Positions 46,821 to 59,180 are shown, counted from the stretch's first letter. The stretch: DNA of 64,000 nucleotides from Rhododendron vialii (GCF_030253575.1 NC_080561.1:12386001-12450000); one strand, 5' to 3'. The notes: generated by a model not told the origin, from the sequence alone. Program-made: numbers and translations.

Positions 46821-49610
46821 CGATTTGCATGGGCAATCAAAATGTTGTTTCCTTCAGTTTATTTATTTATTTATGCATTTAGACTAAATTCCGCTAAGGA
46901 CTTTTTGGGTTTTTAGGGCTTTTCGTTGTCTTGTCCTCATTCAATTTTTTTTAGCATACCCTTTTTTGTTTTATCTTGAATATTTTTCAAAAAAATTTGG
47001 ATAAAAACCATAATTTTTTTATTTTTTCAATTCGTGTTTTGAGGGACGAAAAAATAATCTACAAAAATTAGGCACAAAAATAACAAATGCGATTTTTTTA
47101 ATAAGGACAAAATAAGAAAAAAATCCAAAAATCTTAGCAGAACTTACCCTATTAATGGGGTTCATCTCTTTATTTTCACACACTATGTCCAGGTCAATCG
47201 TTTTCATTGGTTATTTGTTGTCTTTAGTACCTAACTATGAAAAAGGTTAAGAATATTTCGACCTTCGTAAGTAGTGACTGCATGGATACTGTATCTGCAT
47301 GTGACTATGTGAGATGATTTACAACTTGTTTGGTTGTCAAAACAAAAACAATTTTTTTTTTGGTACAAGTTTGTATTTGGCTACTTTTCTATTTGTTTCC
47401 CATAGGCTCTGTTTGGAACTTATGGAAAGGAAAGGAAAAGAAAAGAAAATTAAAAAAATTTCCCTTCTATTGTTTGGTTGGAAGAAAAAGAGAGAAGAAA
47501 ATAAAAATTGAAGTTCAATGAATAGTAAATTTTTCCTCATATTTTCCTCTCATTTTCCTCCCTTCTTCTTTTCCTTTCCTTTCTTTTCTTTTCTATAGGT
47601 TCCTTTCTTTGCTGTGGAGAAAATTTGGTTTGTCCTAGTGGTCATGGATAAGGACACTCTGCTTTCTGGGTACACTATTTTGCATGTCTAGTCAAAGAGC
47701 TCCTTTTTGCCTTGAGGTCAATACAGTTCACAGAATCATTGGTTATGGGTGAATTTTGACGACAATGGTGCATGAGTAACCGATGATATAACTCGGAACA
47801 TAATTTCTTTGACATCAATGGCCGAATTTTTTTCTTAATAGTGTGGCCGTGCAGCGAAATTAAAGAGCAACAAGTTCTTGCACAGTTTTTGTTTCTATTC
47901 ATTCTAAAGAAAAGATAGTGATCCACCTAGTTAGTGTATTGCCCTAGTTTGGCATTATAAGCAAAATGGTTTTTTATTTTTATTTTTTATCCTTATTCAA
48001 ATTGTTTTTGCATTTGTTAGTTTTTCGTCGATTTTTGAGTATTATTGCTTCGTGATGATGAAGGGTAGGTAGGAGATGCTCTCTCTCTCTCTCTAAAAAG
48101 TAAAATTGTTTTTGTATTTGTTAGTTTTTTGTCGATTTTTGGAGTATTATTGCTTCCTAAAAGGTAAAAAAATTATGATCAAAATCAAATTTTTATGGAC
48201 AAAAAAAAGAGAGCCATTTGGCTTATAATGCCAAACTAGGAAAGTTTATAGTTTTCTTCCCTTCCCATGTGAAAATGCAGACAAAGTGCGTTTTCTAAAA
48301 AAAGAAGAAGCCAAAGTATGTACTTTGAATTTGGTCTCTCTTATGGAGGTTTTATTGTTTTCTTGATGTAAATGGAATAGCGAGTTTGGTGCCAAAAGAT
48401 CTGATGTGGAGTCCATATTGTACAAGCTCCTTATGATAAAGATCTAAGTCTATGGCCCTTCCACCACCACTACCACCCACCCACCCACACACACACACAC
48501 AAAAGATTCTGATGGCATGGATTTCGCCTTGATACTGTTGCGAGTTCAACAATTCTGTACAATGTTTATAGCATCTATGAATTCTGCCTTGTGTACTGAG
48601 TAGCATTTCTGCTGTTAGAATAAAACCAAACCAAACCGAGCCTTATGTCCCAATCACTTGGGGTCGGCTGCTGTTAGAATAAAAGATCTATGTATTTTTT
48701 GCTTCAAGCGATGAAAATCTAGCTTATGTCTGGATGCGAGTGACTCTTTCCAATGCTCATAGTCGAAAGTGCATGGATGAATCTTGACTGTAAATGAAGT
48801 AGGATGCTATTTGATGACTGGGCAGCTAGGCATTTTCTAAGTTCATTATAGTCGGTAGATGATGGTTGGCGGACTTTTGGAGCATTTAGTTGCTATAGCC
48901 AATAAAATGATTTTATATCTATTTCTGTAAAAGAGAGATCCTTTTAACCCATAATAGTCTTTTGTAGATGGAGACATGTTACTTTAGTTTAGTAAACAAA
49001 ATGGCAGGTTTACTTGAATGGATATCTACCTCAGTTATTTCTGGTTCAAGAAAAAATGAATCAGTCCATATTCTGGTTGTTGATCACTTTTCATCCTTGA
49101 CGTCCAAATCTTTGCTCTTTTAACTCCATATACAACATCCTTTCACGATGTCGTATTGTTTATGTGTAGCCTCTATTCTTTTTCTCTTATTTGCTTGTTA
49201 GCCACTTTAGGTTCATGTAATGAACCCTTTCTAGTGCTGTCTTTGCATTCTTCTAAAAAACCATTGCATGAAAAACAGAAAAAGCGTCTCTCTTAGTACT
49301 TGTATTTTCTTTGACAATCCTTATCATGCTAATTGCATGTTCAAAATTGGTCGTGAATGAGGTGAGTTTCACACTCGTCTCCTGCCTTGTCACCTTTCAA
49401 ATTTCATCTTTAACATTTCCTTTCAACGAAGCTTTTGCAGAATTTTGTTCTTACTTCTTGTCATGGCATTTTGTACTCGGGTTGCTGACTACAATGTGGC
49501 AGCTGCCCAGCAAGGCATCGTTAGTGGCTGGAAGTATGTTGGGGCCAAGCAGAACAAATCCCTCCAACCCCCCACCACACACCCCCCCCCCCCCCCAGTT
49601 TTAATTTGGC

Positions 49611-49752
49611 TTTGTTCGGTTGGCTTCTTAGAAATTTTTTTCTAACTCTAAAAACACTCATTGTCCCTACTTTCAATCATTACTCTCATTTCTCTCTCCA
49701 CTCATTACCCCAAAAACCAAACCCAAAAATTTCACAAAAGCCAACCGAACGA
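49611..49752. mobile_element. MITE nested in the hAT element
   Basis: Ends TTTGTTCGGTTGGCTTCT and AAAAGCCAACCGAACGA are inverted repeats; the interior has TTTCAATCATTACTC and CTCTCTCCACTCATTACC words, matching the reverse of the interiors at 35636 and 37061. A C-run (49582-49596) abuts its left end. Confidence 0.65.
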
Positions 49753-49935
49753 GGGAAAAAATTCTCTAATATATGATTTTGAGTATTACTGATATTATTA
49801 GTATAATGTTTACTTAAAAAGTTAATAATTTTTTGTTTGATTTAATAAAAAATGGGTTATATTACATTCTCGTTACTCAATTTCTTTCATAAATAAAAAA
49901 ATAAGCATATGACTCTTGTAGTAGTCTAAGGAAAA

Positions 49936-50210
49936 CCAACTGGGGCTAGCTCGCTCAGTTGACCAAGACTATTGCATTTCACTAGGAGGTCAGGTGTTCG
50001 AATCTCCCCACCTGCGAGTGCATGTTCTCCCCTTAGACGGGCTTTTCCTTTTTTTTTCCTTTGTTTCTTCCCTATGATGAGCTTATTTTTGGTATTGGTT
50101 GTGTTTTTGGGTTTGGTTATTTCGTGGACTCTCACAACTGATATAGTGTCACAGGCTTGTATTTTGTACATCATGATGTAAATGATCTCTTCTATCAATC
50201 GAAAAAAAAA
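49936..50210 (+). mobile_element. tRNA-derived SINE nested in the hAT element
   Basis: The head GGGGCTAGCTCGCTCAGTTG is tRNA-like with an A box, and GGTGTTCGAATCTCC is the B box. The body ends TCTATCAATCG followed by nine A. It is not a tRNA gene because the region between the boxes and beyond does not close a cloverleaf. Confidence 0.75.
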
Positions 50211-53200
50211 GGCCTAAAATAACAAAATGATTCATATACTTTTGCAATCAAAAAAAAGCTCTATGATATAATATGTTCTGATACAAATATGCCTACTAAA
50301 CCGGCCCCCCTCGGGCCAAAATCCTAGTTCCGCCACTAGGCATCGTGTATATTGATGAAGTTGACAATATCACAAAAAAGGTTTCTCTAAAACTACTTCA
50401 CGGTTGAGAGCCTTAATATAATAAGCTGAGATGAATCGGGTGAGGGTGTCCAGCAAGCATTACTAAAAGTGCTGGAACGAATGGTAAATGCATCTTCTAT
50501 TTGGTTCGCTCTGAGTTTAGTTAAATGAGGGCTTGTCAGCAGATCTTGGGGAAACTGATCTTGGGGCAGCCTTATGACCAATCTGTTGGAACTTGTGCCA
50601 TTTTAGTTTATAGAGATGGACTGAATTTTTCATATCGGCAGTGATTGCTGAATGAAGTATAGCAGTGACCCTTAATCCCATGTTTGTAACAACTATATTA
50701 GATGATATTTTACTCGGATTTATTGTCCTATCTTAACTTCTGAGTAGAGCTCACTTGCTAGTGAATCACCATCTTCTACAATGTTTGTTGGTCTTATTCT
50801 GCAAGCATAAAACCAAGACTAAAGACGGAAGCAAAAATCTGCAAAAAATTCTGAGTTTTGCCCCTATATAACTATTATTTTCACACTTCTTTTAGCTATT
50901 GCATTGGCATTGGAGATTCTCTTGACTCAGCTTTTCTTCGAGTTTGAAATTGGTGGGAACTGGATAGGAACCTTGTTTTGCACTTGAGAGTTGCTATAAT
51001 GATGTGGGTAGTTAATGTGTTTGTGTTCTGATTTGTGGGGCTCTCTATCCAGGTAGTCAATGTCCCAGAGATAGGAGCTCGAAAGCATGCTAGAGGCGAC
51101 AATATTCAGGTACACTCATACCAGTTTAGGTAAATATGGAAAAGGATGATGTTCTGAAGAACGTGCTTGCAGAGTAGCAATGTTGGAATTAGAACCCATC
51201 TAAACTTGAAAGCTGTTGGAGAAACTCTAAAATTTGAAAAGCAGCAATGAATTACATCTGTCCAAAAAACAGTAAAGAAACCTCTGTTATTTTTCTTTAG
51301 CCATATCATTCACAGGATTTTTAGCTCAATGAACTGAGACAGCCACAAATCTATAACATGATATGGGGATCTACTTAGGAGAATTTACAACTTTCCATTG
51401 AGAGTTCCTCAGAACTAACGATGCAGTTTGTTACTTTGTTGTTGATTTTGTGTGTTGTTTCATGTTGAATTTTCTCAGGAGACACTTAGAATTAGGAATG
51501 CTACCTTCTTTTCAGTTTTTAATTGTGTATCAGTTGTTTTGTTTGAGTATGCCATCTTTCTTGATTTATGACGCCTCTCATTCCATCTTTCTTGAACATA
51601 CGGGCAGCAATGTTTTCTGTTGGTAATTTCATTTTGCTAATAGAAGTTGGTTTAGTTCTCATCTTCAGCAATACATCTATAATTTGTCTCTTTGAAACCT
51701 GATTAAGGGTACACCACGTTATAAGAATAAGTTCTAATTTGTTTGCTTTGCTTTGATTGATACTCTCTCTCTTTGTGTTCGAGCTCCTAAATCAGTTTAG
51801 CTGTTGATGCTGTGTATGTTTTTTCATAGATCGACACTAAATGTAATCTCTTCATATGTGGAGGTGCTTTTATCGACTTGGAGAAAACTATCTGAGAAAG
51901 GTAATTCCCATAAGAAAAATAGCTACGTTTTCTCCTCTTGGCAGAAGCAAAATGTCATTGTCTTCTTAGGTCTATATATCTCTTGGCCAATATTGGACCA
52001 TGGAAAACAATGAAGTGTTCTGTAGATAAATGCTTGTAAGCCTCCTTGTCTCTGTTCATTTGAACTTCTCCCGACCCTTTTTTTATTTTTTATTTTTTAT
52101 TCTGTTTATTTTTGCCAAATTAGTGGGTTGTAATTTTTTTTGACCGTATCGAGAACTGTTAAAACTTCATTTGGCGTGGTATGGTTGAGAGGGGGCTTGA
52201 AGAGTTTTGGACATGGATGCTTAAGTTAATTTTTTTTTTTTTTAACACGGGAAATGGATGCTTAAGTTCTTTTTGAAAGGGGATGCTTAAGTTCAAGGAT
52301 GCTGTTTTTGGCATTTTGTGGGAGGTACATATGACTATATGACTTTGCTCGTCTCTCTATACGTTCAATGGCTGCCTAGAGAGTTGAGCTTCTGTATATC
52401 TCTACTATCATATATATGTTGAAACGGCCTCAAATTCTCATGGTGCATATTTGCCCCACAAGTACTTTGTTGAAGTTCTGGAGGGACTAAATGCCTGAAC
52501 TTTCTCCAGTAGGGTGGGAGGGATGAAGAACGATGTGAGAGTGGATCAATGATTCATTATCTATCTTTTGGCATAGGGAGGCATTTTAGAAGGATATCTG
52601 CTAAAAATATGAGAAGCTTGCAAATGACAAACATGTACGAGGTCACTGTCTATAGTTTGTTTGTTTAAATTTTTTTGCTTTGACCATGGGAAGCAGTTGT
52701 TCCATGGTCTAGATTACTATTGAAATGTTTTGATGGCTGGGAGGAGTGGGAACTGATTTCAGGGCTGAGATCATTTTAGTTCTGCTGTTGTACGGTATGG
52801 ATTGGGGTCTGAGAAATCAAAATTTGAATCCTTTGAGAAAGGCAGTAAACCCACACTGATCGGAGAAGATAATTAACCCACCGCCATGAACACATTCAGG
52901 ACTTCATGACTCAAGACAATTGGGATTTTGGACGCAATACACAGTTAGGTCTATCTGGTTTATTTCCTTATCTCTGTTTCATTTGTGCCATGAACTCTAT
53001 CCATCTGGTGTAGAGTTGCGGATTTTGAGAGGCGATGGATCTTCGGACTCGTCAATAATCTTGAAATACAGAGATCTCTTATTCTCCCCCTTTATTTGCT
53101 TTAAGCATCTTGAGATCTCATTTTCCTCCTCATTTGCTTTAAGCATCTTGAAATCGATCACATCTGTTATTATGTGATTCTATTAGGGCTTTGGTGTCAG

Positions 53201-53234
53201 GACCTTGCAAGAAGAAGGGCTCTATGATCTAAAG

Positions 53235-54643
53235 GTAATTGATTTGACTTATTTAGTTTCATTCATTTTAGTTCAGTTGTTAGAGAGTTTTTTTTTTATA
53301 ATTAAATTCTAAAACTCTGTATCGACATTGTTTGCAGTTTTTTTTGTTCTTTCCCCAATGCTAGGATAGGAAGACGTTTTGAGAGGTTTTGACCAATGCC
53401 ACCACTATGCTATGTTTGCTTATATCTCACAAGTCACACTGGGAGTTGGTATGATATCATCTTCTTGGTTTTGTTATTTTCTTTAATTTGAGGAGTTAAG
53501 CATTTCTTATGACCCATAAATTTTTGAAACAGAAAAAAAACAAAAAAAAAACTGTGCACAGGCATACAAGTCTATTTGCATCTTTGATTTGTTTGCGTAA
53601 TATTAACACCCCACATAGCGGTTCACCAATTTACAGAAGTACATTGACTAACGCTAACATTGAAATTGACTACATATCCAAAACCAAGCATGACTAACAG
53701 CCTATGAAATCGAGCTTGGGGACTCTGGTATTTTTCCCGAGTGTTGGGTTTAATAGATTGGAGGTGCTTTGCACATAACAAAGTATTATCATGAGCATCA
53801 AAATCATTATAAGTAGGGGATCGGATCGAGTATTCCTAGTTGGAGTGGGTTATGTGGGTAGTACCCAAATCCCCCTAATGAACGGACTATCATCTCATGG
53901 GGTAAAAAATCCCACCGAAATTTTGGAAAACAAAAATAGGCTGGGGCCCATGGGATAATCAAACAGAAATCCATGGGTTCTGCGAGTTAACAAACAGGGC
54001 CTAAGAGTTATGACTTCGCCATACTGATTTTCTGTAGCTTTCCTTTACTTCTTTTCCCCTAATAGGCTAATATTAACAGGAAGAAGGTTTGAGTTCTTTG
54101 CGTGAGAGCACCAACAACCACCATGCAATTTTGTTGTAATCAGAGGTTGGGGATTGATCACAGATCCTTTTGAAGCTTGATTCTCTATTTGAACCAAAAT
54201 TCCTTGAACACGAAAAAAACACTACAGTCTACTAATTTCGTGTTCGTTCTCTTTCCAAGATGACACGGTGATTGTATGGAGGTCTGGTAGAAATCTCTTT
54301 GATGCCATGATTCCATTTCCTTCGGTGTTTTTTCTTCTTCATCTCCCCCCCCCACCTTGAGGATTTACTTGCATTTTATCATCTGATTGAGCTGCAACGT
54401 TTAGAAGCAAAAGAAGTAAACGAAATGATTAGCTAGCTATTACAATCGCGGTACCCATACTATGTACATGAGCAAGAAAATACTTCTGTGACGTTTAATG
54501 ATAATTATCCCTTAATTATTCATGATTTTTCACATTAAGTTTGAGAATTGTATTAAATAGTTTGGAACATTTTTTTTAAATGGATTGTCTACTAGAGGCA
54601 TCACAATTGAATGTCCTTGGATGTGTCTTTTCTTTGTTAAGAG
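53235..54643. other. No feature recognised
   Basis: AT-rich intergenic sequence with no clpX-like C-terminal exons, no clear repeats and only short chance ORFs. Confidence 0.3.
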
Positions 54644-54978
54644 TAGGGGTGTGCACGGGTCGGTTTTGACCCGAAACCCGAAACCGACTCGACCATGTCG
54701 GGTAGAACATTTTAGGACCCGCAAACTGAACCGCACAGGTGGTAGAACCGTTCGCAAGCTCGATTCTTTATTTCGGGTCGGGTCGGGTCGGTTGGGTTTA
54801 GCCTTTGGGCTGGTCGGGTCGGGTCTGACCCCACAGGTAAGGAATGCACCAATCCAAACCCCGAACTGAAATCTGATTTTTAACAGAAATTAAACCTGCA
54901 CCCGTCCGGACCACATGTTCAACCCTGCCTGATACCCTTCGGGTCGAGTCGGGTCTACGGGTTTTTTGCACACCCATA
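54644..54978. mobile_element. hAT-like MITE, GGGTCGGGT-rich (second copy)
   Basis: Ends TAGGGGTGTGCA and TGCACACCCATA, flanked by GTTAAGAG and GTTATTTG (5 of 8 identical). The interior matches the copy at 236-603, including GGGTCGGGTCGGGTCGG. Confidence 0.75.
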
Positions 54979-55254
54979 GTTATTTGTATGTTTTAAATTT
55001 GTTCTTTCATTAATTTCTCTTAGGTCCAAATTTGGGATATCATTAGTCTGGAATGAGTACTAACACAGTGAGTGACTCCGCGCTGTATTGCATCGACTAT
55101 GGTGGTTGTTTAGTACTTCTTGTCGCAAGTTTAGGATTGGGAAATGTGAGAGATGCTAAGATCCCAAACCTCTCCCTCTCTTTGCCCTATTAACTCTGGG
55201 TGTATCTCGTGCTTCTACCCAATTAACATGACAGTTGAATGCTTAGTAGCATGA

Positions 55255-55720
55255 AGTGGGTGCGGGTGCGGTAGCGGAAGCGGGAGCGGGAGTGGGTGCG
55301 GGGGAGCGGAGGCACCTATAAGCTCCTAATTAAGGTTGGGAGCGCCCAAGGAGCGTATATAGATTACATAAAAATATGTATATAAAATATTTTTAAATAC
55401 TTAACCATTAAAGAAAAAGTGATACTAAAAAATTTCTCGATCTTAAAGTGTAATTATTGGAAGTTATTTATTCTCAATTCGCAAAACTTCTTGACTAGTA
55501 TGATTCTCATATGCCTATCAAGAAAACATATGATTCTCATATTCTTATTTCCACAATGGCATTACTCCCTTAAAAGTTCAAGAATAACTGCCTTGACGGC
55601 CGATAAGCTCCCATCTTAGTTAGGAGCGAGCTCCTGTCTTGAGGGGAGCAAGCTCCCGTCAAGGTCCCATCTTGGGAGTGCCAATTCTAGCTCCTGTCTA
55701 GGGAGCGCACCCATTTTAGA
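55255..55720. repeat. GGGAGCGGGAGCGG-type repetitive stretch
   Basis: A GC-rich left block (GTGGGTGCGGGTGCGG) and a right block ending GGGAGCGCACCCA are loosely inverted, with GAGCTCC/GGAGC words between them. This may be a decayed terminal-inverted-repeat element; no target duplication was seen. Confidence 0.4.
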
Positions 55721-56533
55721 AGGATCTGCTACTAAGGTTGAATGTGTCTTTGTATTGCATCAACTATGTTTCTCCACCAACAATGTGGTTGGGTTTTATA
55801 CTAAAGGTATGTTCTGAGCATATGAGGTTGTCCATAAGGAGGATTGTTATTATTGACAAGTAGCGTTACATATTGGATTTGGTTGACTGCTTCATTTATT
55901 AACTTAGGCGGTCTTATATTTTTTGATTGCACTCCTAACTAGGTGCTTGGTTTTTGAATGATTTTGATAAATCTTGCTTCGTTTTATCTCTCACCTCTTA
56001 CAATAAGATCAATTGAATGTTATAGTATGCTTAGTTCTATCCCCTCTCCCTTTATTTTAGGAAACACATGTTTGAAGTGTGATCCATGTAGCTTTAGTTT
56101 TGAATCTCAACAAGTGGTCTAATTGACAGGACCACTGTGCTAATTCATAAGTAGCTTCTTTATTCCTATTTTTTAATAGCAACAAGAGTGCGTAAATTGT
56201 GCGGCAATGTTGATGGTTTCACCAGGGAATGACAATGATTTGTAACACCTTATAACCGGCCGAACTGGTAACAAAAAGGATGACCAAATTTATCCCCATC
56301 CCCACCAATTTGATCCTTTGTCTTTGTTGGTTAAATATTGAAAGGATTTTCTACGGCTATGTAGCACTAATGTATGATACGACTCTGATTTGTCCGTAAC
56401 TGATTCATGTGGTAAATATGATTGCTCTTTGTTTGTGGTATTTGAAAGTGCCAATTAGAACCTTAAACAAGATAGTCGAATATTTACAGTGCGATTGAAT
56501 GTTAGATAAAGGCATTAGTTAACTATGGGTAAG

Positions 56534-56720
56534 CGAGAAACCTTTCCTAGTAAAGTTGGTTGTCTCACCCTCCCTCCACAGTGGAGGCGGAGGTTCGAGC
56601 TCCACGGGAGGCAAATTTGGGGTTCAGGGCTATGGACAGCCTCTGGAACCCCCTATTGACCAACATATTTACACCCCGCTCACCTTTGCTGATGTATACA
56701 ATATTGGCAAAAAAAAAAAA
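56534..56720 (+). mobile_element. tRNA-derived SINE with target duplication
   Basis: An A-box-like TAGTAAAGTTGG and the B box GGTTCGAGCTCC are followed by a body ending TATACAATATTGGC and 12 A. The direct repeat CTATGGGTAAG lies at 56523-56533 and 56724-56734. Confidence 0.85.
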
Positions 56721-56723
56721 TTG

Positions 56724-56985
56724 CTATGGGTAAGCAGTTAGGTGACGTAATTGGAACCAAAACGGATACGGGACATGATACCAACTGCTGACACAAGGTT
56801 CGAGCCCCACGGAAGGCGAATTTGGGGTTCACGGCTGTCCGGAACCCTTGTTGACTAACATACTTACACCCCGCTCACTCCCGTTGATGTATACAATATT
56901 GGCAACAAAAAAACACTATGGGTAAGTAGTTAGGTGACGTAATTGGAACCAAAACGGATACGGGGACATGATACCGACTGCCGAC
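56724..56985 (+). repeat. Second, 5'-truncated SINE between two copies of a ~68-bp flank
   Basis: The flank beginning CTATGGGTAAG and running through GTAATTGGAACCAAAACGG to CTG(C/T)CGAC-like sequence occurs at 56724-56791 and again at 56916-56985. Between them (56795-56912) is a SINE copy that starts at the B box GGTTCGAGCCCC and ends TATTGGCAACAAAAAAAC. Confidence 0.8.
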
Positions 56986-57184
56986 GTGACATCAATACTC
57001 CCAAGGGTAAATATGACAATATATATGCGTTGAAGCATATTTGATTGTTTTTCCAGAGATACAAGTGAATCTGAGTTTCTATCTACAAGGAGAAATTAAA
57101 GTATTTCTCTCTTCGCAGTTTAGGAATTTTTTCTTTTTGCATTGTAGTGTAAGAGAATTTATTAGGTCAATACTTGCATAGAAA

Positions 57185-58735
57185 ACCTCCGTTGATGCTT
57201 GATCTAGAACTAGAGAAGGAGCAATATATTGTGTTAATTTTTATCCTAGTGAAAACCTACAAGAAAGCTCATGAATGCTAATTTTTCAATTTAATGCTTC
57301 CGTAAGTCTTTTTTTTTTTTTTGCATTTAGCAATCTAAGTGCTTGTTAGCCTCAATCTCAGATGCACATTGCAGCCTTTATTATTCTTGTGAAGATTATT
57401 CTTGCAAAGCAAACGCTCTCGGATGTTATTGGTGAAAGCTATCAAATTCAAGCCTTGATCGTTGTGCTGGAATTTAGGTACCTTTTTTGTTCTTCTGCAT
57501 TTTTCCCGTTGATGCTTGATCTAGAACTAGAACTAGAGGAGCAATATATGGTGCTACTTTTCTCTTTTTTTTTTTTTTGGTAGTAATTTAAGATTTCTTT
57601 AACCAAATAGAGGAGCTGCCCCTGAACAAGGTACACAAACAAGGAAATTAGAAGGATAGGAACAGGCTCCCAATCCTAAGCACAACAAAAGGAAAGGCTC
57701 TAAGCTACTAGAGCAGCCTTAAGACATGAGCAAAACTAAAAAATTTGAGAAGATACAAAAAGAAATCTACCACAGGCTCCCAATCCTAAATCAAATCTAC
57801 CACAGGCTCCCAATCCTAAGCACAACAAAAGGAAAGGCTCTAAACTAGTAGAGCAGCCTCAAGACATGAGCAAAACCAAAAAAATTGAGCAAATACGAAA
57901 AGAAATCTACCACTTAAGACCCCTCAAAATTTTTAGCCAAGATATTCCAAGCCAAGCAGATTTGGGAGTTAATGTTAGATCTTCTGATACCTCTCCATGA
58001 GCTAATACATGCTTTGAATGTCAGAAACAGTCCTTTGAACCCCTTCATCCACATTTCCCACTCTTCGTTTGAAAATTCTAGCATTTCTTTCCCACCAAAT
58101 GTGGTAAATAGAGGCAGCTAGGGATAGCTTGCACACTGAATCATGCCTTTCCCTTTTCTATGAGAAGCAATCCAATGAAGCTCCTGTACCAGATTCTCGG
58201 GTTGCTTAGCAATGCCATTTTAGTGCAACAAAGAAGACCACACTTGAGAAGCAAAAGGGCAAGCAAAAAAAAGGTGAACATGGCTTTCCTCATGCCCATT
58301 ACACAAGACACACTTAGAATTCTCAATGATACCCCAATTCAGCATTTTGTCCTTGGTAGCAAGGCGACTCAAAATGGCTAACCACTGTGTAATAGACATT
58401 AGACCATATAGGGACAACCAGAACCACACCACACTATGCCAAAATACTTCAGGAGAAGGATTTCTGACTATTTTTCTCCTTGTGTAAACCAACTCCTGAA
58501 TGCTAATTTTTAGATCTAATGCCTCCGTAAGTCATTTTATTTACATCTAGCAATCTAAGTGCTTGGTAGCCTCAATCTCAGATGCACATGGCAGCCTTTG
58601 TTATTCTTGCAAAGCAAGGTGCTCTCAGATGTTATTGTTGTGCTTGGATTAGGTACCTTTTTTGTTCTTTTGCACTTTTTCCGTTGATGCTTGATCTAGA
58701 ACTAGAGAATGAGCATTTTATTGTGCTATTTCAAG
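57185..58735. repeat. Diverged tandem repeat, about 2.3 copies, split by a LINE
   Basis: Landmarks GAATGCTAATTTTT, AGCAATCTAAGTGCTTG, AGCCTCAATCTCAGATGCAC and TTGATGCTTGATCTAGAAC occur in that order at 57275-57560 and 58497-58728. The last landmark also occurs at 57192. The unit is about 290 bp; the second and third copies are separated by the antisense LINE at 57565-58471. Confidence 0.75.
57565..58471 (-). mobile_element. 5'-truncated LINE fragment, antisense
   Basis: A T-run at 57565-57578 marks the poly-A tail. The minus strand at 58492-58220 encodes the zf-RVT zinc-binding region of a LINE ORF2 (LATKDKMLNWGI, CVLCNGHEESHVHLFFACPFA). TTTTCTC occurs just before the T-run (57558-57564) and at 58472-58478, a possible target duplication. 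The 3' part contains a direct repeat of about 120 bp (CAGGCTCCCAATCCTAAG at 57664, 57774 and 57804). Confidence 0.8.
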
Positions 58736-58907
58736 GGCCTTTCGGTCTTTTTCCTGAGCATTACCGACGGGTTCTATTTCCTGGGGTATCGAAGGCCAAA
58801 CGGCCAAGAATTGCCCGGTACAGTCTTGCTCTGCCCGATAAATTAGTAGCTTGTTTGTGATTGTTTGTAAAATAAATCTAGGTAGCCATAACAGAAGGGT
58901 AAAATAA

Positions 58908-59150
58908 GACGTGGTCTTTAGACAATAAATATGTGGTCCGTTAACATATATAATGTAGTGTTTGGGAATATGAACTTGGTTTTGGTCTTCAAAGAACCAC
59001 CACCTAGCTTCTTTTGGCAATAAAGACTTGGTCTTGAAAGATGCCATATAATAATACGTGGTCTTTAGACGATAAACATGTGATCCTTACATATATATAA
59101 TGTAGTATTTTGGAATTATGGACTTGGTCTTGGTCTTGAAAGAACCACCA
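58908..59150. repeat. Tandem duplication, two copies of ~145 bp
   Basis: CGTGGTCTTTAGAC, ACATATATAATGTAGT, GGACTTGGTCTTGGT-like and AAGAACCACCACCTA occur in the same order at 58911-59015 and 59057-59155. Confidence 0.75.
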
Positions 59151-59180
59151 CCTAACTTTTCACCCTTTTCACTTAGTCTA

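Larger units (their letters stand above)
49522..50338. mobile_element. hAT-type element inserted in the clpX Walker B exon
   Basis: Ends TAGTGGCTGGAA and GTTCCGCCACTA are inverted repeats; the flanks are an exact 8-bp duplication GGCATCGT (49514-49521 and 50339-50346) made from clpX coding sequence. The 817-bp element has no transposase and carries a MITE and a SINE. Its right end matches that at 136-147. Confidence 0.92.
49481..53234 (+). pseudogene. clpX-like (mitochondrial Clp protease ATPase) pseudogene
   Basis: Exon-like pieces in order: 49481-49521 (VADYNVAAAQQGIV), then after a hAT insertion 50339-50483 (GIVYIDEVDNITKK, the Walker B region, and SGEGVQQALLKVLE), 51053-51109 (VVNVPEIGARKHARGDNIQ), 51830-51900 (NLFICGGAFIDLEKTI) and perhaps 53187-53234. 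Introns between them keep GT and AG. The order and sequence match the central AAA+ part of plant mitochondrial ClpX. Breaks: TGA at 50427-50429 in place of the Arg before Asp, a 22-bp insertion after 50380 that shifts the frame, and TGA in the 51830 exon. The Walker A exons and the C-terminal half were not found. Retained introns mean it decayed from a normal gene copy, not a retrocopy. Confidence 0.85.

Noticed and set aside
49936-50040. A tRNA gene (A and B boxes present)
   Set aside because: Only the promoter boxes are tRNA-like; no acceptor stem closes, and an A-tailed body follows, so it is a SINE.
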